Numbered from the stretch's first letter, positions 49,326 to 58,245 are shown. The stretch: 64,000 nt of DNA from an uncultured Flavobacteriaceae bacterium (GCA_934675205.1 CAKUPQ010000002.1:186001-250000); one strand, 5' to 3'. The notes: generated by a model from the letters alone, not told the origin. A program made the numbers and translations.

Positions 49326-49735
49326 AGTAACATTGTTCCTGAATATTCAGAATGGTATTGTTCAAGTGTTTCTTTGTCTGTAAAAGCTGCCATATCAGAC
49401 CCCATAGGGCTTTTTAATATAGGGTTGTGTAACAAAAAACTTTCTTTTGCAGGAATCAGCTGTTCGGTAGCTTCAAAATCAACCAGCCAAAGCGAATGTA
49501 CCTGATTTTCGGCTACAGTTCCGTTCTGCAAAAAGGCTTTCATACAATACATATCATCAAACTTATAAATCTTTCCTTTTTGGGTTACAAGCTCTGCACC
49601 ATAACGAGTATCACTAATGTTCATCATACAATGGTCGCAGTTATCGACTCCAAACTCAATTGGTTTGGGTTCTTTGCTACAAGAACCGAGGAGCAAGGTA
49701 AGAAATGTAATCGAAAACAATGTTCTTAACTTCAT
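49295..49735 (-). CDS. nosL: NosL, copper chaperone lipoprotein
   Basis: 146 residues, lipoprotein signal with lipobox LGSC, then the NosL metal-site region DNCDHCMMNISDTRYGAELVT with the CxxCMM copper-binding motif and KFDDMYCMKAF. NosL hands Cu(I) to NosD for the NosZ copper centers. It overlaps the membrane-protein gene upstream by four bases (ATGA). Confidence 0.95.
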   Translation of the reverse strand: MKLRTLFSITFLTLLLGSCSKEPKPIEFGVDNCDHCMMNISDTRYGAELVTQKGKIYKFDDMYCMKAFLQNGTVAENQVHSLWLVDFEATEQLIPAKESFLLHNPILKSPMGSDMAAFTDKETLEQYHSEYSGTMLLWEDYIISKE

Positions 49736-50325
49736 ATTTTTTTCTTTTTAAATTTAAATTCTTTTATAAACGCGATGGCTGCCAATCCGACTGTTCCAAA
49801 CATAATCCAGCCTCCTGTGGAAGGAATGGAAAAAGCTCCGAAGTTTAACAGTTTTTTATAGCCAATCATTGGTGGTTGATAAGACATTCCGGGTACTTGA
49901 ATAGGTGCCATAGGGTCTAAATTATGTCCGTAATCGTACAACCAAAAATAAAAACGAATAATTACCAAAATACCGAACAAAGCGAAAACGATTACCCAAA
50001 ATAAAAATAATCCTCTGCGATTGACTATTGCTGCCAGCAATCCAATCAACCCTAAAGCAGCAATGAAATAGGGTAATACAGTAAATTCGACAAAATCCTC
50101 TTCGTGTAGTTCTTTCATTCCGATATAATGATTCAATCCGTTGATGATTTCTCTATCTCCGCTTAATTTATCTGCGTGGATATACAGTTCTAACCCTTCG
50201 GGATATTGCGGAGCGTCAAGTTCTATCTTCCAGATAGGGACGAATAAGGCAATAAACAACATAGCACCTGCTATACCGATTAATATTCGGGAGATGGGGT
50301 ATAATTTTTTTTGTGCTGATTTCAT
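49732..50325 (-). CDS. nos-operon integral membrane protein of unknown role
   Basis: 197 residues with about four membrane helices: an N-terminal one (ILIGIAGAMLFIALFVPIW), a pair near 85-125 (IAALGLIGLLAAIVNRR and LFLFWVIVFALFGILVIIRFYFW) and one near the C-terminus (GGWIMFGTVGLAAIAFI), with a Lys-rich end. The soluble loops carry PQYPEGLELYIHADKLSGD and LDPMAPIQVPGMSYQPPMIG, the latter rich in Met/Pro/Tyr as in metal-handling proteins. It lies between nosZ and nosL, as in other Bacteroidota clade II nos clusters I recall. It could help electron transfer or copper delivery; not experimentally placed. Confidence 0.75.
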   Translation of the reverse strand: MKSAQKKLYPISRILIGIAGAMLFIALFVPIWKIELDAPQYPEGLELYIHADKLSGDREIINGLNHYIGMKELHEEDFVEFTVLPYFIAALGLIGLLAAIVNRRGLFLFWVIVFALFGILVIIRFYFWLYDYGHNLDPMAPIQVPGMSYQPPMIGYKKLLNFGAFSIPSTGGWIMFGTVGLAAIAFIKEFKFKKKKI

Positions 50326-50395
50326 AATAGTAATGTGTTTATTTTAAAAGAGCTGTTTCTTTTTGGGAAACAGCTCTTTAGTTTTTTGTTAAGAA

Positions 50396-52360
50396 TTATT
50401 TAGGTGCGTTATCCCCGGTTCCGTAACGAAGCGGTGTGTTGCTTCCTGCAGGAGAAACTCTGATATAACCCTGCATTTCTTGGTGTAATGCACTACAGAA
50501 ATCGGTACAGTACATCGGTATAATACCAACTTTTGTTGGAACCCATTTCAATGTTTTGGTTTCTCCCGGTAAGATGAGAAGTTCGGAATTATTATTACCC
50601 AATACAGAGAATCCGTGAGGTAAATCCCAATCCTGCTCCAAGTTTGTAACGTGGAAATAAACTTCATCTCCCATTCTGATACCTTCGATATTATCCGGAG
50701 TAATGTGTGTTCTGATAGTTGTCATATATACATCTACACGATTTCCGTTGCGAACTACACGAGCATCCTCTTCATTTTTAACCACATATTTGTGACTGTT
50801 GGCATTGATGTCGTAAATACGTTTTTGCTTATCTACAAGTAACGATGCAGGAACAATTTGTGCATAGTGAGGCTCTCCAATAGTTGGGAAGTCAGACAAT
50901 AATTCCATTTTATCTCCCGAAATATCAAACAACTGTGCACTTTGTGCCAATTCAGGTCCTGTTGGAAGATAACGGTCTTTGGTAATTTTATTCCAAGCTA
51001 CCAAATATTTTCCGAAAGGTGCTTTAGAATCTCCTCCGGCAACAGTTAAGTGTCCTGTTGAATAATACGTTGGTTGTCTGTCAATAACTTCTAACGTTTT
51101 GATATTCCATTTTACAACTTCCGAAGAAACGAAGAATGAAGTATAAGCATTTCCTTTTGAGTCAAACTCTGTGTGTAATGGCCCTAATCCCGGTTTTTGA
51201 ACTTCTCCGTGAAGTACAGTTTCGTAGTTCAATACAGGAATTCCGTCAAACTCTCCGTCAAATTTCTTGTCTTCGATAGCTTGAATCATTTTAGAGAAAG
51301 AGAAAACAGGAATCAATGATGCCAATTTTCCACTTCCTACGATATATTCTCCTGTAGGGTCAACGTCTGAACCGTGCGGAGATTTAGGACAAGGGATGTA
51401 ATAAGCTACACCTTGTAAATCTTCAACATCCAATACGTGTACTTCATTTAAAATAGTAGAAGTTGCCGAATGTGCATCATGGTCATAAACATTATGAGCA
51501 TATTTTGCTTTTACTTTTCTTCCTTTTCCTTCTTTAACCATCTCTGCTATCTTTTTCCAGTTAACAGCAAGGATAAAGTCTTTATCATTTTGAGAAGCAT
51601 TCACTTCTAACAATGTGTGTGCTTTTTCAGTATTATAAGTAGAGAAGAAGAACCAACCGCTACTCGGACCTTTTCCGGTGTGGCTCAAGTCATAGTTTAC
51701 AGGAGGGGTTTTTAATTGGAAATCAATAGCCATTCTCCCTGATTCTGCATCTACTTTAATAAATGTGATTGCACCGCTAAAGTTGTCAGCATAACTACTA
51801 ATCGGAATATCTGTGTTTTCATCTTCAAAAGGCACACTAAAGCGTGTTCCTGCAATAACATACTCGGTGTTATCTGTAATAAACGGAGAAGAGTGATTTC
51901 CTGCCGAGTTAGGAATCTCGATGATTTCCGCAGTAGTAAAAGTGGTCAAATCCAAACGAGCTACACGAGGAGTGTTGTTTTCGTTAGCAAACAACCATCT
52001 TCCGTCATATTCTCCGGCTGTTTGTGAAACTGCCAAGTGATGTTGGTCTCCCCAAGGCACAAATCCGTGAGAAGTATTAAGCATTGGCTTGGTATCTTCA
52101 CTATATCCGTAACCTGTTTCAGGGTCTTGTGAAAACACAGGCAATACTTTTAACAAACGTCCCGAAGGAATTCCGTAAACAGACACTTGTCCGCTAAAAC
52201 CTCCTGAAGTAAACGAATAAAATTCGTCGTGTTCTCCTGGAGCTACATATACTTTTTGAGCCGCATTTCCAGTGACTGCATCAGAAGCTGTCTTGGGTTT
52301 ACATCCAAAGAAAGTCAAAACTGAAAGGGCAAGAGCCGCTTTTATTAAATTATTTTTCAT
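50396..52360 (-). CDS. nosZ: Nitrous oxide reductase, clade II, lipoprotein-type signal
   Basis: 654 residues. Reduces N2O to N2 as the last step of denitrification. The signal is Sec/lipoprotein-like (KKAALALSVL region, then FFGC, C20) and not twin-arginine, the mark of clade II. The beta-propeller with CuZ histidines includes WGDQHHLAV, EYDGRWLFANE and later HDHDAHSATS-type and PHGSDVDPTGEY segments; the CuA domain at the C-terminus has C618, C622, H626 and M629 in YCTDFCSALHQEM, with another ligand histidine in LPHGFSVL. There is no C-terminal cytochrome domain, so a separate cytochrome donates electrons. No nosR is found. Confidence 0.97.
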   Translation of the reverse strand: MKNNLIKAALALSVLTFFGCKPKTASDAVTGNAAQKVYVAPGEHDEFYSFTSGGFSGQVSVYGIPSGRLLKVLPVFSQDPETGYGYSEDTKPMLNTSHGFVPWGDQHHLAVSQTAGEYDGRWLFANENNTPRVARLDLTTFTTAEIIEIPNSAGNHSSPFITDNTEYVIAGTRFSVPFEDENTDIPISSYADNFSGAITFIKVDAESGRMAIDFQLKTPPVNYDLSHTGKGPSSGWFFFSTYNTEKAHTLLEVNASQNDKDFILAVNWKKIAEMVKEGKGRKVKAKYAHNVYDHDAHSATSTILNEVHVLDVEDLQGVAYYIPCPKSPHGSDVDPTGEYIVGSGKLASLIPVFSFSKMIQAIEDKKFDGEFDGIPVLNYETVLHGEVQKPGLGPLHTEFDSKGNAYTSFFVSSEVVKWNIKTLEVIDRQPTYYSTGHLTVAGGDSKAPFGKYLVAWNKITKDRYLPTGPELAQSAQLFDISGDKMELLSDFPTIGEPHYAQIVPASLLVDKQKRIYDINANSHKYVVKNEEDARVVRNGNRVDVYMTTIRTHITPDNIEGIRMGDEVYFHVTNLEQDWDLPHGFSVLGNNNSELLILPGETKTLKWVPTKVGIIPMYCTDFCSALHQEMQGYIRVSPAGSNTPLRYGTGDNAPK

Positions 52361-52399
52361 AAGTAAAAAATTAAGTTGCTATTAATTGATTTGTTGTTT

Positions 52400-52867
52400 T
52401 TATTTTACTCCGTCATTTTGACGCATAAACTCTAAAATCTGACGTGCTTCATCATCATTTATATTTTGGTTAGGCATTCGCACCAAACAAAGTTCTAACT
52501 GTGCCTGTAATTCAGGATCCACATCAATCATCGGGTCAGGATTAGTAATAAAGTTCAGAATCCATTCCGGTTTGTGTCTGTTGGTTACGCCTTCCCAACC
52601 CGGCCCAACCAGGCGGTCACTGTTCAACTTATGACAAGACAGACATTTTGTTCCTGATGCTTTTTCTCCCAAAGCTGCCATTTCTTTGTCAAGTGTAGGT
52701 GAAAGCTCGATGTTTTCATACTTTCCTAACCCTCTTTTAGGATCGTAATCAGAAGTTTTTGCAGGTTCGTCTGATGATGACTTCGAAAAGTCTTCTCCTG
52801 AATTTTCTTTTTTACCACACGAAAGGATAAAAAATGATAATAAAAAAAGTGCTGTTAGTCGTTTCAT
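52400..52867 (-). CDS. Monoheme cytochrome c lipoprotein, probable NosZ electron donor
   Basis: 155 residues, lipoprotein signal ending ILSC (C17), a low-complexity Ser/Glu/Asp linker and a class I cytochrome domain with heme motif CLSCH (75-79) and a likely distal methionine in LCLVRMPNQNI near residue 130. It is the first gene of the nos operon, 39 bp ahead of nosZ, and its promoter bears a Fnr-type box. In clade II clusters such cytochromes shuttle electrons from the quinol-oxidising side to NosZ. Confidence 0.93.
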   Translation of the reverse strand: MKRLTALFLLSFFILSCGKKENSGEDFSKSSSDEPAKTSDYDPKRGLGKYENIELSPTLDKEMAALGEKASGTKCLSCHKLNSDRLVGPGWEGVTNRHKPEWILNFITNPDPMIDVDPELQAQLELCLVRMPNQNINDDEARQILEFMRQNDGVK

Positions 52868-52902
52868 AAAATTATAGTTTTTGTTTGTTTTTAATTTCAG
52901 TA

Positions 52903-52946
52903 CAAAGGTCTTTAGATTTTTAAGAAATTTTTATGACTTTTATCAT
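52903..52946 (-). promoter_or_regulatory. Crp/Fnr-type promoter of the nos operon
   Basis: Box ATGACTTTTATCAT (plus-strand reading, 52933-52946) centred 33 bp from GACCTTTG (minus strand, 52903-52910; one mismatch to TAnnTTTG). ATG at 52867, so the leader is about 30 nt. Confidence 0.66.
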
Positions 52947-53024
52947 AATAGTTTAAAAAAATGACTTACGTTTTATATTTATTGATTTAATGTTCTTTGA
53001 ATAACAATTTTGTAATATAATTCA

Positions 53025-53032
53025 TACCTTTG
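53025..53032 (+). promoter_or_regulatory. -7 element for map
   Basis: TACCTTTG, exact TAnnTTTG, 22 bp before the map ATG. It faces away from the nos promoter; the two boxes are about 80 bp apart. Confidence 0.6.
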
Positions 53033-53054
53033 CACTTTTTGAAAATTAGAAGCT

Positions 53055-53873
53055 ATGATTATCCCGAAAACAAGAGAAGAAATAGAATTGATGAGAGAAG
53101 CAGCTCTTTTGGTTTCCAAAACTTTAGGAATGTTGGCCACCGAAATAAAGGAAGGAGTAACCACACTTCATCTTGATAATTTAGCCGAACAATACATCAG
53201 AGATAATGGAGGTATTCCCGGATTTTTAGGCTTGTATGATTGTCCTTCGACTTTGCTTACCAGTGTAAACGAACAAATCGTTCACGGATTACCTACAAAC
53301 AGACCACTCGAAAACGGAGATATTGTTTCGGTTGATTGTGGAGCTATTGTGAATGAATTTTACGGAGACCACGCTTATACTTTTGAAATCGGAGAAATAT
53401 CAGAAGACAAAAAACGACTTCTGAAAACGACCAAAGAATCGCTTTATGTTGGAATTGACCAATTCAGAGCCGGAAATAGAGTAGAAGACATTGGAAGTGC
53501 GATTCAGAAATATTGCGAAGAAAAAGGATACAGTGTTGTTCGTGAGCTTGTCGGACACGGATTAGGACGTAAAATGCACGAAGACCCGGAAGTTCCGAAC
53601 TACGGAAAAAGAGGTAGAGGAAAACTGTTTGTCGAGGGAATGGTTATAGCCATCGAGCCGATGATAAATATGGGAACACGAAATATCAAACAACTTAAAG
53701 ACGGTTGGACTATCGTAACCCGTGACGGAAAACCCTCTGCACATTTTGAACACGATGTAGCTCTGATTGACGGAAAACCAGAAATTCTTTCAACATTCTA
53801 CTATATTTATAAGGCTTTAGGAATCGAAAGTACGGAAGAAGACTTATATAGAAAAGAGAAATTGTCTGTATAA
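53055..53873 (+). CDS. map: Methionine aminopeptidase, type I
   Basis: 272 residues; removes the initiator methionine from nascent proteins. Metal ligands D, D, H, E, E lie in IVSVDCGAIVNEFYGDHAYTF, ELVGHGLGRKMHEDPEVPN and GMVIAIEPMINMG, ending in the typical KDGWTIVTRDGKPSAHFEHDVAL. Shortly after is an unusual 20-residue C-terminal tail (ALGIESTEEDLYRKEKLSV), frequent in flavobacteria. Divergent from the nos operon. Confidence 0.96.
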   Translation: MIIPKTREEIELMREAALLVSKTLGMLATEIKEGVTTLHLDNLAEQYIRDNGGIPGFLGLYDCPSTLLTSVNEQIVHGLPTNRPLENGDIVSVDCGAIVNEFYGDHAYTFEIGEISEDKKRLLKTTKESLYVGIDQFRAGNRVEDIGSAIQKYCEEKGYSVVRELVGHGLGRKMHEDPEVPNYGKRGRGKLFVEGMVIAIEPMINMGTRNIKQLKDGWTIVTRDGKPSAHFEHDVALIDGKPEILSTFYYIYKALGIESTEEDLYRKEKLSV

Positions 53874-53881
53874 TGTATTGT

Positions 53882-53941
53882 TGTATATTGTATAAATGTA
53901 CTGTACTCGCATTATACAGCCTTACAATATACATTATACAA
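53882..53941. repeat. TTGTATATTGTA inverted repeat between map and the methyltransferase
   Basis: TGTATATTGTATAAATGTA near 53883-53901 is matched by TACAATATACATTATACAA at the right end (about 53924-53941), loop about 22 bases. An AT-rich hairpin, probably the map terminator. Confidence 0.5.
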
Positions 53942-53967
53942 ATTTAATCTGTGTTAAATAAAAATTT

Positions 53968-54723
53968 GTGTTTAAATTTTTTCTGAATCTTATTCCAAGA
54001 CCGCTACTAATCCGATTGAGTTATGTCATTCGTCCTGTTTTGGTTTTGTGGCTCAAAGGAAACCGATATACCGACCCGATTGACAACAAAAGTTTTCGGA
54101 AATTTCTCCCTTATGGATACGAAAACCAAAGGGAAAATGTGCTTTCTCCGAGTACACTTTCTTTAGAAAGACATCGACTTCTTTGGCTGTATCTGCAAAG
54201 CGAAACCGATTTTTTTACTGCTCCGAAAAAAGTGTTGCATTTTGCTCCCGAACAGGCTTTTTACAAGCGTTTTCGAAAACAGAAAAACCTCGATTATATC
54301 ACAACTGATTTGAATTCGCCTTTGGCAGATGTAAAAGCTGATATTTGTAATTTACCTTTTGAAGATAACGAGTTTGACGTGATTTTATGTAATCACGTTT
54401 TGGAGCATATTCCTGATGATACTAAAGCAATGCAGGAATTATATCGAGTTCTCAAACCAAACGGAATGGGTATTTTTCAGATTCCGCAGGATTTGTCAAG
54501 GGAAAAAACTTTTGAAGATAATTCAATTACCGACAAAAAGGAAAGAGCCAAAATCTTCGGGCAATACGACCACGTTCGTATTTACGGAAAAGATTATTTT
54601 GATAAACTTCGAAGTGTTGGCTTTACGGTAATCGAAGAAGATTATACAAAAAAAATATCTCCCGAAGTGGTCGATAAATACCGATTAGCAAAAGGAGAGA
54701 TTATTCCTGTTTGTTTTAAGTAA
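53968..54723 (+). CDS. Class I SAM-dependent methyltransferase
   Basis: 251 residues starting at GTG (53968). SAM-binding motifs: motif I region KVLHFAPEQAF, the acidic TTDLNSPLADVKADI, motif LPFEDNEFDVILCNHVLEHI and VLKPNGMGIFQIP. N-terminal amphipathic hydrophobic segment (FFLNLIPRPLLIRLSYVIRPVLVLWL), which may attach it to the membrane. Similar to methyltransferases annotated as type 11. Substrate unknown. GTG was chosen because the basic/hydrophobic N-terminus starts there and no ATG fits. Confidence 0.85.
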   Translation: MFKFFLNLIPRPLLIRLSYVIRPVLVLWLKGNRYTDPIDNKSFRKFLPYGYENQRENVLSPSTLSLERHRLLWLYLQSETDFFTAPKKVLHFAPEQAFYKRFRKQKNLDYITTDLNSPLADVKADICNLPFEDNEFDVILCNHVLEHIPDDTKAMQELYRVLKPNGMGIFQIPQDLSREKTFEDNSITDKKERAKIFGQYDHVRIYGKDYFDKLRSVGFTVIEEDYTKKISPEVVDKYRLAKGEIIPVCFK

Positions 54724-54727
54724 AAAT

Positions 54728-55120
54728 TTACTGCTTATCCGTAGCAATCACAAACTTTACATTGAGTCGAACACCGATTTGAAGTAAATCAACCAAATCC
54801 TGTACTTGTAAATCATACGGAATTCGGATAACGACTGTTTGCAGACTTGGGTCAACTTCGGCACGTAATTTTTCTTCAATATCTGCAAAATTAACTTCTT
54901 CTTTGTCTATAAAATAGCGTTTATCTTCGGTAACAGAAAGGCTTACGTGTTGTTTGTTGGTCGTGTCGTTTGCTTCAGATTTAGGCAAAGCGAGTTTTAT
55001 TACGTTCGGATTGGCTAATGTCGATACGATAAGAAAGAACAAAAGCAAAAAGAACATAATATCGCTCAAGGCAGAAGTGGCAACCTCTGTTTGAAATCGT
55101 TTATTCCTTTTTAGACGCAT
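54728..55120 (-). CDS. exbD: ExbD/TolR family biopolymer transport protein
   Basis: 130 residues with a short cytoplasmic N-terminus, one membrane helix (SDIMFFLLLFFLIVSTLANP, the pore-lining Asp is in LSDIMFF) and a periplasmic domain. With ExbB and a TonB protein it converts the proton gradient into energy for outer-membrane import. It overlaps exbB by 20 bp and converges on the methyltransferase gene, 4 bp away. Confidence 0.9.
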   Translation of the reverse strand: MRLKRNKRFQTEVATSALSDIMFFLLLFFLIVSTLANPNVIKLALPKSEANDTTNKQHVSLSVTEDKRYFIDKEEVNFADIEEKLRAEVDPSLQTVVIRIPYDLQVQDLVDLLQIGVRLNVKFVIATDKQ

Positions 55121-55820
55121 AGCTCGGTTGATTTATAATGTTCAAAAATTCCAAAACTTGCTTTTGAATATTCAAAACAAAAACGTCAATTCTTCCGTTG
55201 AATAAGTGATAAGCAGAATAAGCAATAACTCCTACAACAAGACCTGCACCACTACTAATCATTTTTTCGTACAATCCTGCTGAAATATTTCCGATACTGA
55301 TGTCTTCGGATACAGAAATATCGTGGAAAATCTTGATAACCCCCGAAATTGTTCCGATAAATCCGAGAGTAGGAGCGATACCTGCAATAAGACCAAGATG
55401 TCCCATTTTTTTCTCCATTTCTCCCAATTCGATATTGGTTGCTTTTTCCATACGAGATTCGATTTCAGAAACCGGACGACCGATTCCGTCAATTCCACTT
55501 GCCAAAACATTTCCCGTAGCAGAATTATCTCTTTTACAGATATTACGAGCCGATTCGATTCTTCCTGCATTCAGCTCGGTACGAATGTCATCAACTAAAT
55601 TTTTGTTGTATTTGGTAGATTTTCTGATAAACAAAAAACGTTCGATAATCACATAAATCGTATAAAATAACAAAAGAATAATCGGAACGATAAATATTCC
55701 TCCTTTCATCAAAAACTGAATGGCAGTCGTTGATTCTCCGTTTTGTGAAACACCGTCTAATATTATGGCAGACGGATTTACAATCGAATCGTTTTGCAAG
55801 AAAAAATGTAGTAAAAACAT
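55101..55820 (-). CDS. exbB: ExbB/TolQ/MotA-family proton channel protein
   Basis: 239 residues with three membrane helices (about 35-58, 130-155, and 170-195). The channel signature GIAPTLGFIGTISGVIKIF and the later GAGLVVGVIAYSAYH are visible. The N-terminus MFLLHFFLQNDS is unusual for exbB, being short and hydrophobic, but the second helix onward is standard. Its start is 164 bp from the end of rho upstream, so it may have its own promoter. Pairs with exbD. Confidence 0.92.
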   Translation of the reverse strand: MFLLHFFLQNDSIVNPSAIILDGVSQNGESTTAIQFLMKGGIFIVPIILLLFYTIYVIIERFLFIRKSTKYNKNLVDDIRTELNAGRIESARNICKRDNSATGNVLASGIDGIGRPVSEIESRMEKATNIELGEMEKKMGHLGLIAGIAPTLGFIGTISGVIKIFHDISVSEDISIGNISAGLYEKMISSGAGLVVGVIAYSAYHLFNGRIDVFVLNIQKQVLEFLNIINQPSYASKKE

Positions 55821-55920
55821 AAATTAAAATACTGTTTTGTGTTAGTTTAAGCAAAAATAAGCCTTTTTGATATGTACTTAAATCACTATAACGAAAGTTT
55901 TCAACAATTATTTTAAGATT

Positions 55921-55973
55921 TCAGTCGTAGTCACAGTTTTCAGTTAAAATTGTTCAACTGAAAACTGCGACTG
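55921..55973. repeat. CAGTCGTAGT...ACTGCGACTG repeat after rho
   Basis: TCAGTCGTAG at the left and CTGCGACTGA at 55964-55973 with AACTGAAAACTG in between; third member of the CAGTCGCAGT family, in the spacer between rho and exbB. Confidence 0.55.
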
Positions 55974-55984
55974 AAAACTGCAAC

Positions 55985-57592
55985 CTAATCATTCATCGAG
56001 ATCAAAAATTCCTCGTTGTTTCGGGTTCTTTTGATTCTTTCGTTTATTTCGTCCATTGCCTCAACAGGATTCATATCCGCAAGGAACTTACGCATAATCC
56101 ACATTCTTTGGATTGTTTTTTCGTCAAGCAATAAATCATCTCTACGAGTTGAAGACGAAGTCAAATCAATAGCAGGGAAGATGCGTTTGTTGGCAATTTT
56201 TCGGTCTAACTGCAATTCCATATTTCCTGTTCCTTTGAATTCCTCAAAGATAACTTCGTCCATTTTAGAACCTGTATCGGTAAGAGCTGTTGCAATAATG
56301 CTCAACGAACCTCCGTTTTCGATATTTCGTGCTGCTCCGAAAAAGCGTTTTGGTTTTTGCAGTGCATTGGCATCAACACCTCCCGAAAGGACTTTTCCTG
56401 ATGCAGGTTGAACGGTATTATAAGCACGAGCCAAACGGGTAATCGAATCCAGTAAAATCACAACATCGTGTCCGCATTCAACCAATCTTTTGGCTTTTTC
56501 CAAAACGATATTCGCCACTTTTACGTGTCTTTCTGCAGGCTCGTCAAAAGTGGAAGCAATCACTTCTCCTCTTACACTTCGTTGCATATCGGTAACCTCT
56601 TCCGGGCGTTCGTCAATCAATAAAACTATCAGATAAACTTCGGGGTGGTTGGCAGCAATGGTGTTGGCAATGTCTTTCAAAAGCATTGTTTTTCCCGTTT
56701 TGGGTTGAGCCACAATCATACCTCTTTGCCCTTTCCCGATAGGAGAGAACAGGTCGATGATTCGGGTCGAAACGGTTGCCTGTTTTTCGGCTAAATTGAA
56801 TTTTTCTTCAGGGAATAACGGAGTTAAATGCTCAAACGAAATCCTGTCTCGTACAACCTGTGGGTCGTGTCCGTTGATTTTCAAAACTCTGACCAAAGGG
56901 AAGAATTTTTCTCCCTCTTTCGGAGGACGAACCACACCTTTGACAGTATCTCCCGTTTTCAGTCCGAACAAACGAATTTGCGAAGCCGATAAATAAATAT
57001 CATCGGGAGAGGCTAAATAATTATAATCGGAAGAACGCAAAAATCCGTATCCGTCAGGCATCATTTCTAAAACTCCTTCGCTTTCGATGATTCCGTCAAA
57101 TTCAAATTCAGGGTCACGAAAACTATTTTGTTTTTTCTGGTTTTGGTTGCGGTTTTGGTTTTTTTGATTTTTCTGATTCGGATTGTTATTTTCCGTTTTT
57201 TGTTCCTCTTGGGTTTCAGTCTTTTCTTGCTGTGCTGGAGGATTTTGAGAAGATTTGTTTTCGTTTTGCTTGTGCTTATGCTGAAAATCTCTCTTTTGGT
57301 TTTGTTGCGGATTATTTGGTCTTTTTGGTTCTTCCGTAGCTTTTTCGACAACTTCTTTTGTGTCTTCGACAGGTTTTTGGACTCTTTCTCTCGGAGCTTT
57401 TCTGATTGGTTTTTCCTGTTCGGTTTTAACATCAGCTGATTTTACTATTTCAGGATTTGCAGCTTGTAAATCTAAAATCTGATAAACCAATTCATCTTTT
57501 TTAAGGGTTCTAAAGTTCTTTATTTTGGCAACTTTAGCAATTTCTTGAAGTTCGGGCAACTTCATTTCTTTCAATACAGAAATGTCAAACAT
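55985..57592 (-). CDS. rho: Transcription termination factor Rho with Asn/Gln-rich insertion
   Basis: 535 residues. Rho_N helical domain (1-45, [14 protein letters not shown]), then a low-complexity stretch of about 110 residues (about 50-155) of Gln, Asn, Lys, Pro and Glu ([27 protein letters not shown]), then the RNA-binding cold-shock fold (about 165-240), and the hexameric ATPase with Walker A-like AQPKTGKT, Walker [14 protein letters not shown] and the Q/R-loop region. Such insertions are known in Bacteroidota Rho. It ends transcription of untranslated RNA. Confidence 0.96.
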   Translation of the reverse strand: MFDISVLKEMKLPELQEIAKVAKIKNFRTLKKDELVYQILDLQAANPEIVKSADVKTEQEKPIRKAPRERVQKPVEDTKEVVEKATEEPKRPNNPQQNQKRDFQHKHKQNENKSSQNPPAQQEKTETQEEQKTENNNPNQKNQKNQNRNQNQKKQNSFRDPEFEFDGIIESEGVLEMMPDGYGFLRSSDYNYLASPDDIYLSASQIRLFGLKTGDTVKGVVRPPKEGEKFFPLVRVLKINGHDPQVVRDRISFEHLTPLFPEEKFNLAEKQATVSTRIIDLFSPIGKGQRGMIVAQPKTGKTMLLKDIANTIAANHPEVYLIVLLIDERPEEVTDMQRSVRGEVIASTFDEPAERHVKVANIVLEKAKRLVECGHDVVILLDSITRLARAYNTVQPASGKVLSGGVDANALQKPKRFFGAARNIENGGSLSIIATALTDTGSKMDEVIFEEFKGTGNMELQLDRKIANKRIFPAIDLTSSSTRRDDLLLDEKTIQRMWIMRKFLADMNPVEAMDEINERIKRTRNNEEFLISMND

Positions 57593-57740
57593 ATAAAATA
57601 ATGGTTATATTTTTTTTGTGAATAGTAATCGAAAATAATGTGTGGATAGTGATTGATAAAGGATAAATTTAGCTCAATCACGATGCAATATTACAAATAA
57701 ATTTTTATTCTGCAATAGCATTTAATTAAAAAAGAAAACT

Positions 57741-57748
57741 TATTTTTG
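57741..57748 (+). promoter_or_regulatory. -7 element for the DUF4293 gene
   Basis: TATTTTTG, exact TAnnTTTG, 20 bp before the ATG at 57769. Confidence 0.55.
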
Positions 57749-57768
57749 CCAAACATTACACAAAAAGT

Positions 57769-58182
57769 ATGATTCAGAGAATTCAAACCTTGTATTTAGT
57801 ATTGGTTGCTGTCGTAATAGGAGTGCTTCCGTTTGTTTTTCCGTTGTGGCAAGACGAGTCGGGAGAACATAAAATTTTCTTTATGCAAGAAACAACTACG
57901 ATGTTACTTTTTACATTGAGTTTTACTTTGGTAGTCGTTTCTGTTTTTGGGTATAAAAAAAGACAAAATCAATTTGTGTTGAACAGATTGAACATCATAT
58001 TAAACTTAATTTTACTAGGATTATTTGTGTATCGTTCGCTAACTTTATCCGGAGAGGAAGTTGCCTCTGAGAAGGGTATTGGGATTTTTCTTCCTATTGT
58101 AGCTGTTGTATTGTTAGTTCTGGCAAACAGAGCTATCAAAAAGGACGAAGAACTCGTAAAATCTGTGGACAGATTGCGATAA
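57769..58182 (+). CDS. DUF4293 membrane protein
   Basis: 137 residues with four membrane helices: TLYLVLVAVVIGVLPFVFPLW, TMLLFTLSFTLVVVSVF, NIILNLILLGLFVY and GIFLPIVAVVLLVLAN. MIQRIQTLYL at the start is typical of DUF4293, a family with no known role, frequently near rho in flavobacteria. It is divergent from rho with about 175 bp between. Confidence 0.88.
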   Translation: MIQRIQTLYLVLVAVVIGVLPFVFPLWQDESGEHKIFFMQETTTMLLFTLSFTLVVVSVFGYKKRQNQFVLNRLNIILNLILLGLFVYRSLTLSGEEVASEKGIGIFLPIVAVVLLVLANRAIKKDEELVKSVDRLR

Positions 58183-58212
58183 ACCTATCATCTTAGTTTT
58201 ATTAGTGCGAGA

Positions 58213-58245
58213 AAAATGCCTTGAGAAATCAAGGCATTTTTTGTT
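58213..58245 (+). terminator. Intrinsic terminator after the DUF4293 gene
   Basis: AAAATGCCTTGA, GAAA tetraloop, TCAAGGCATTTT, then a T-rich run; 31 bp past the stop. The strongest plus-strand terminator in the window. Confidence 0.85.
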
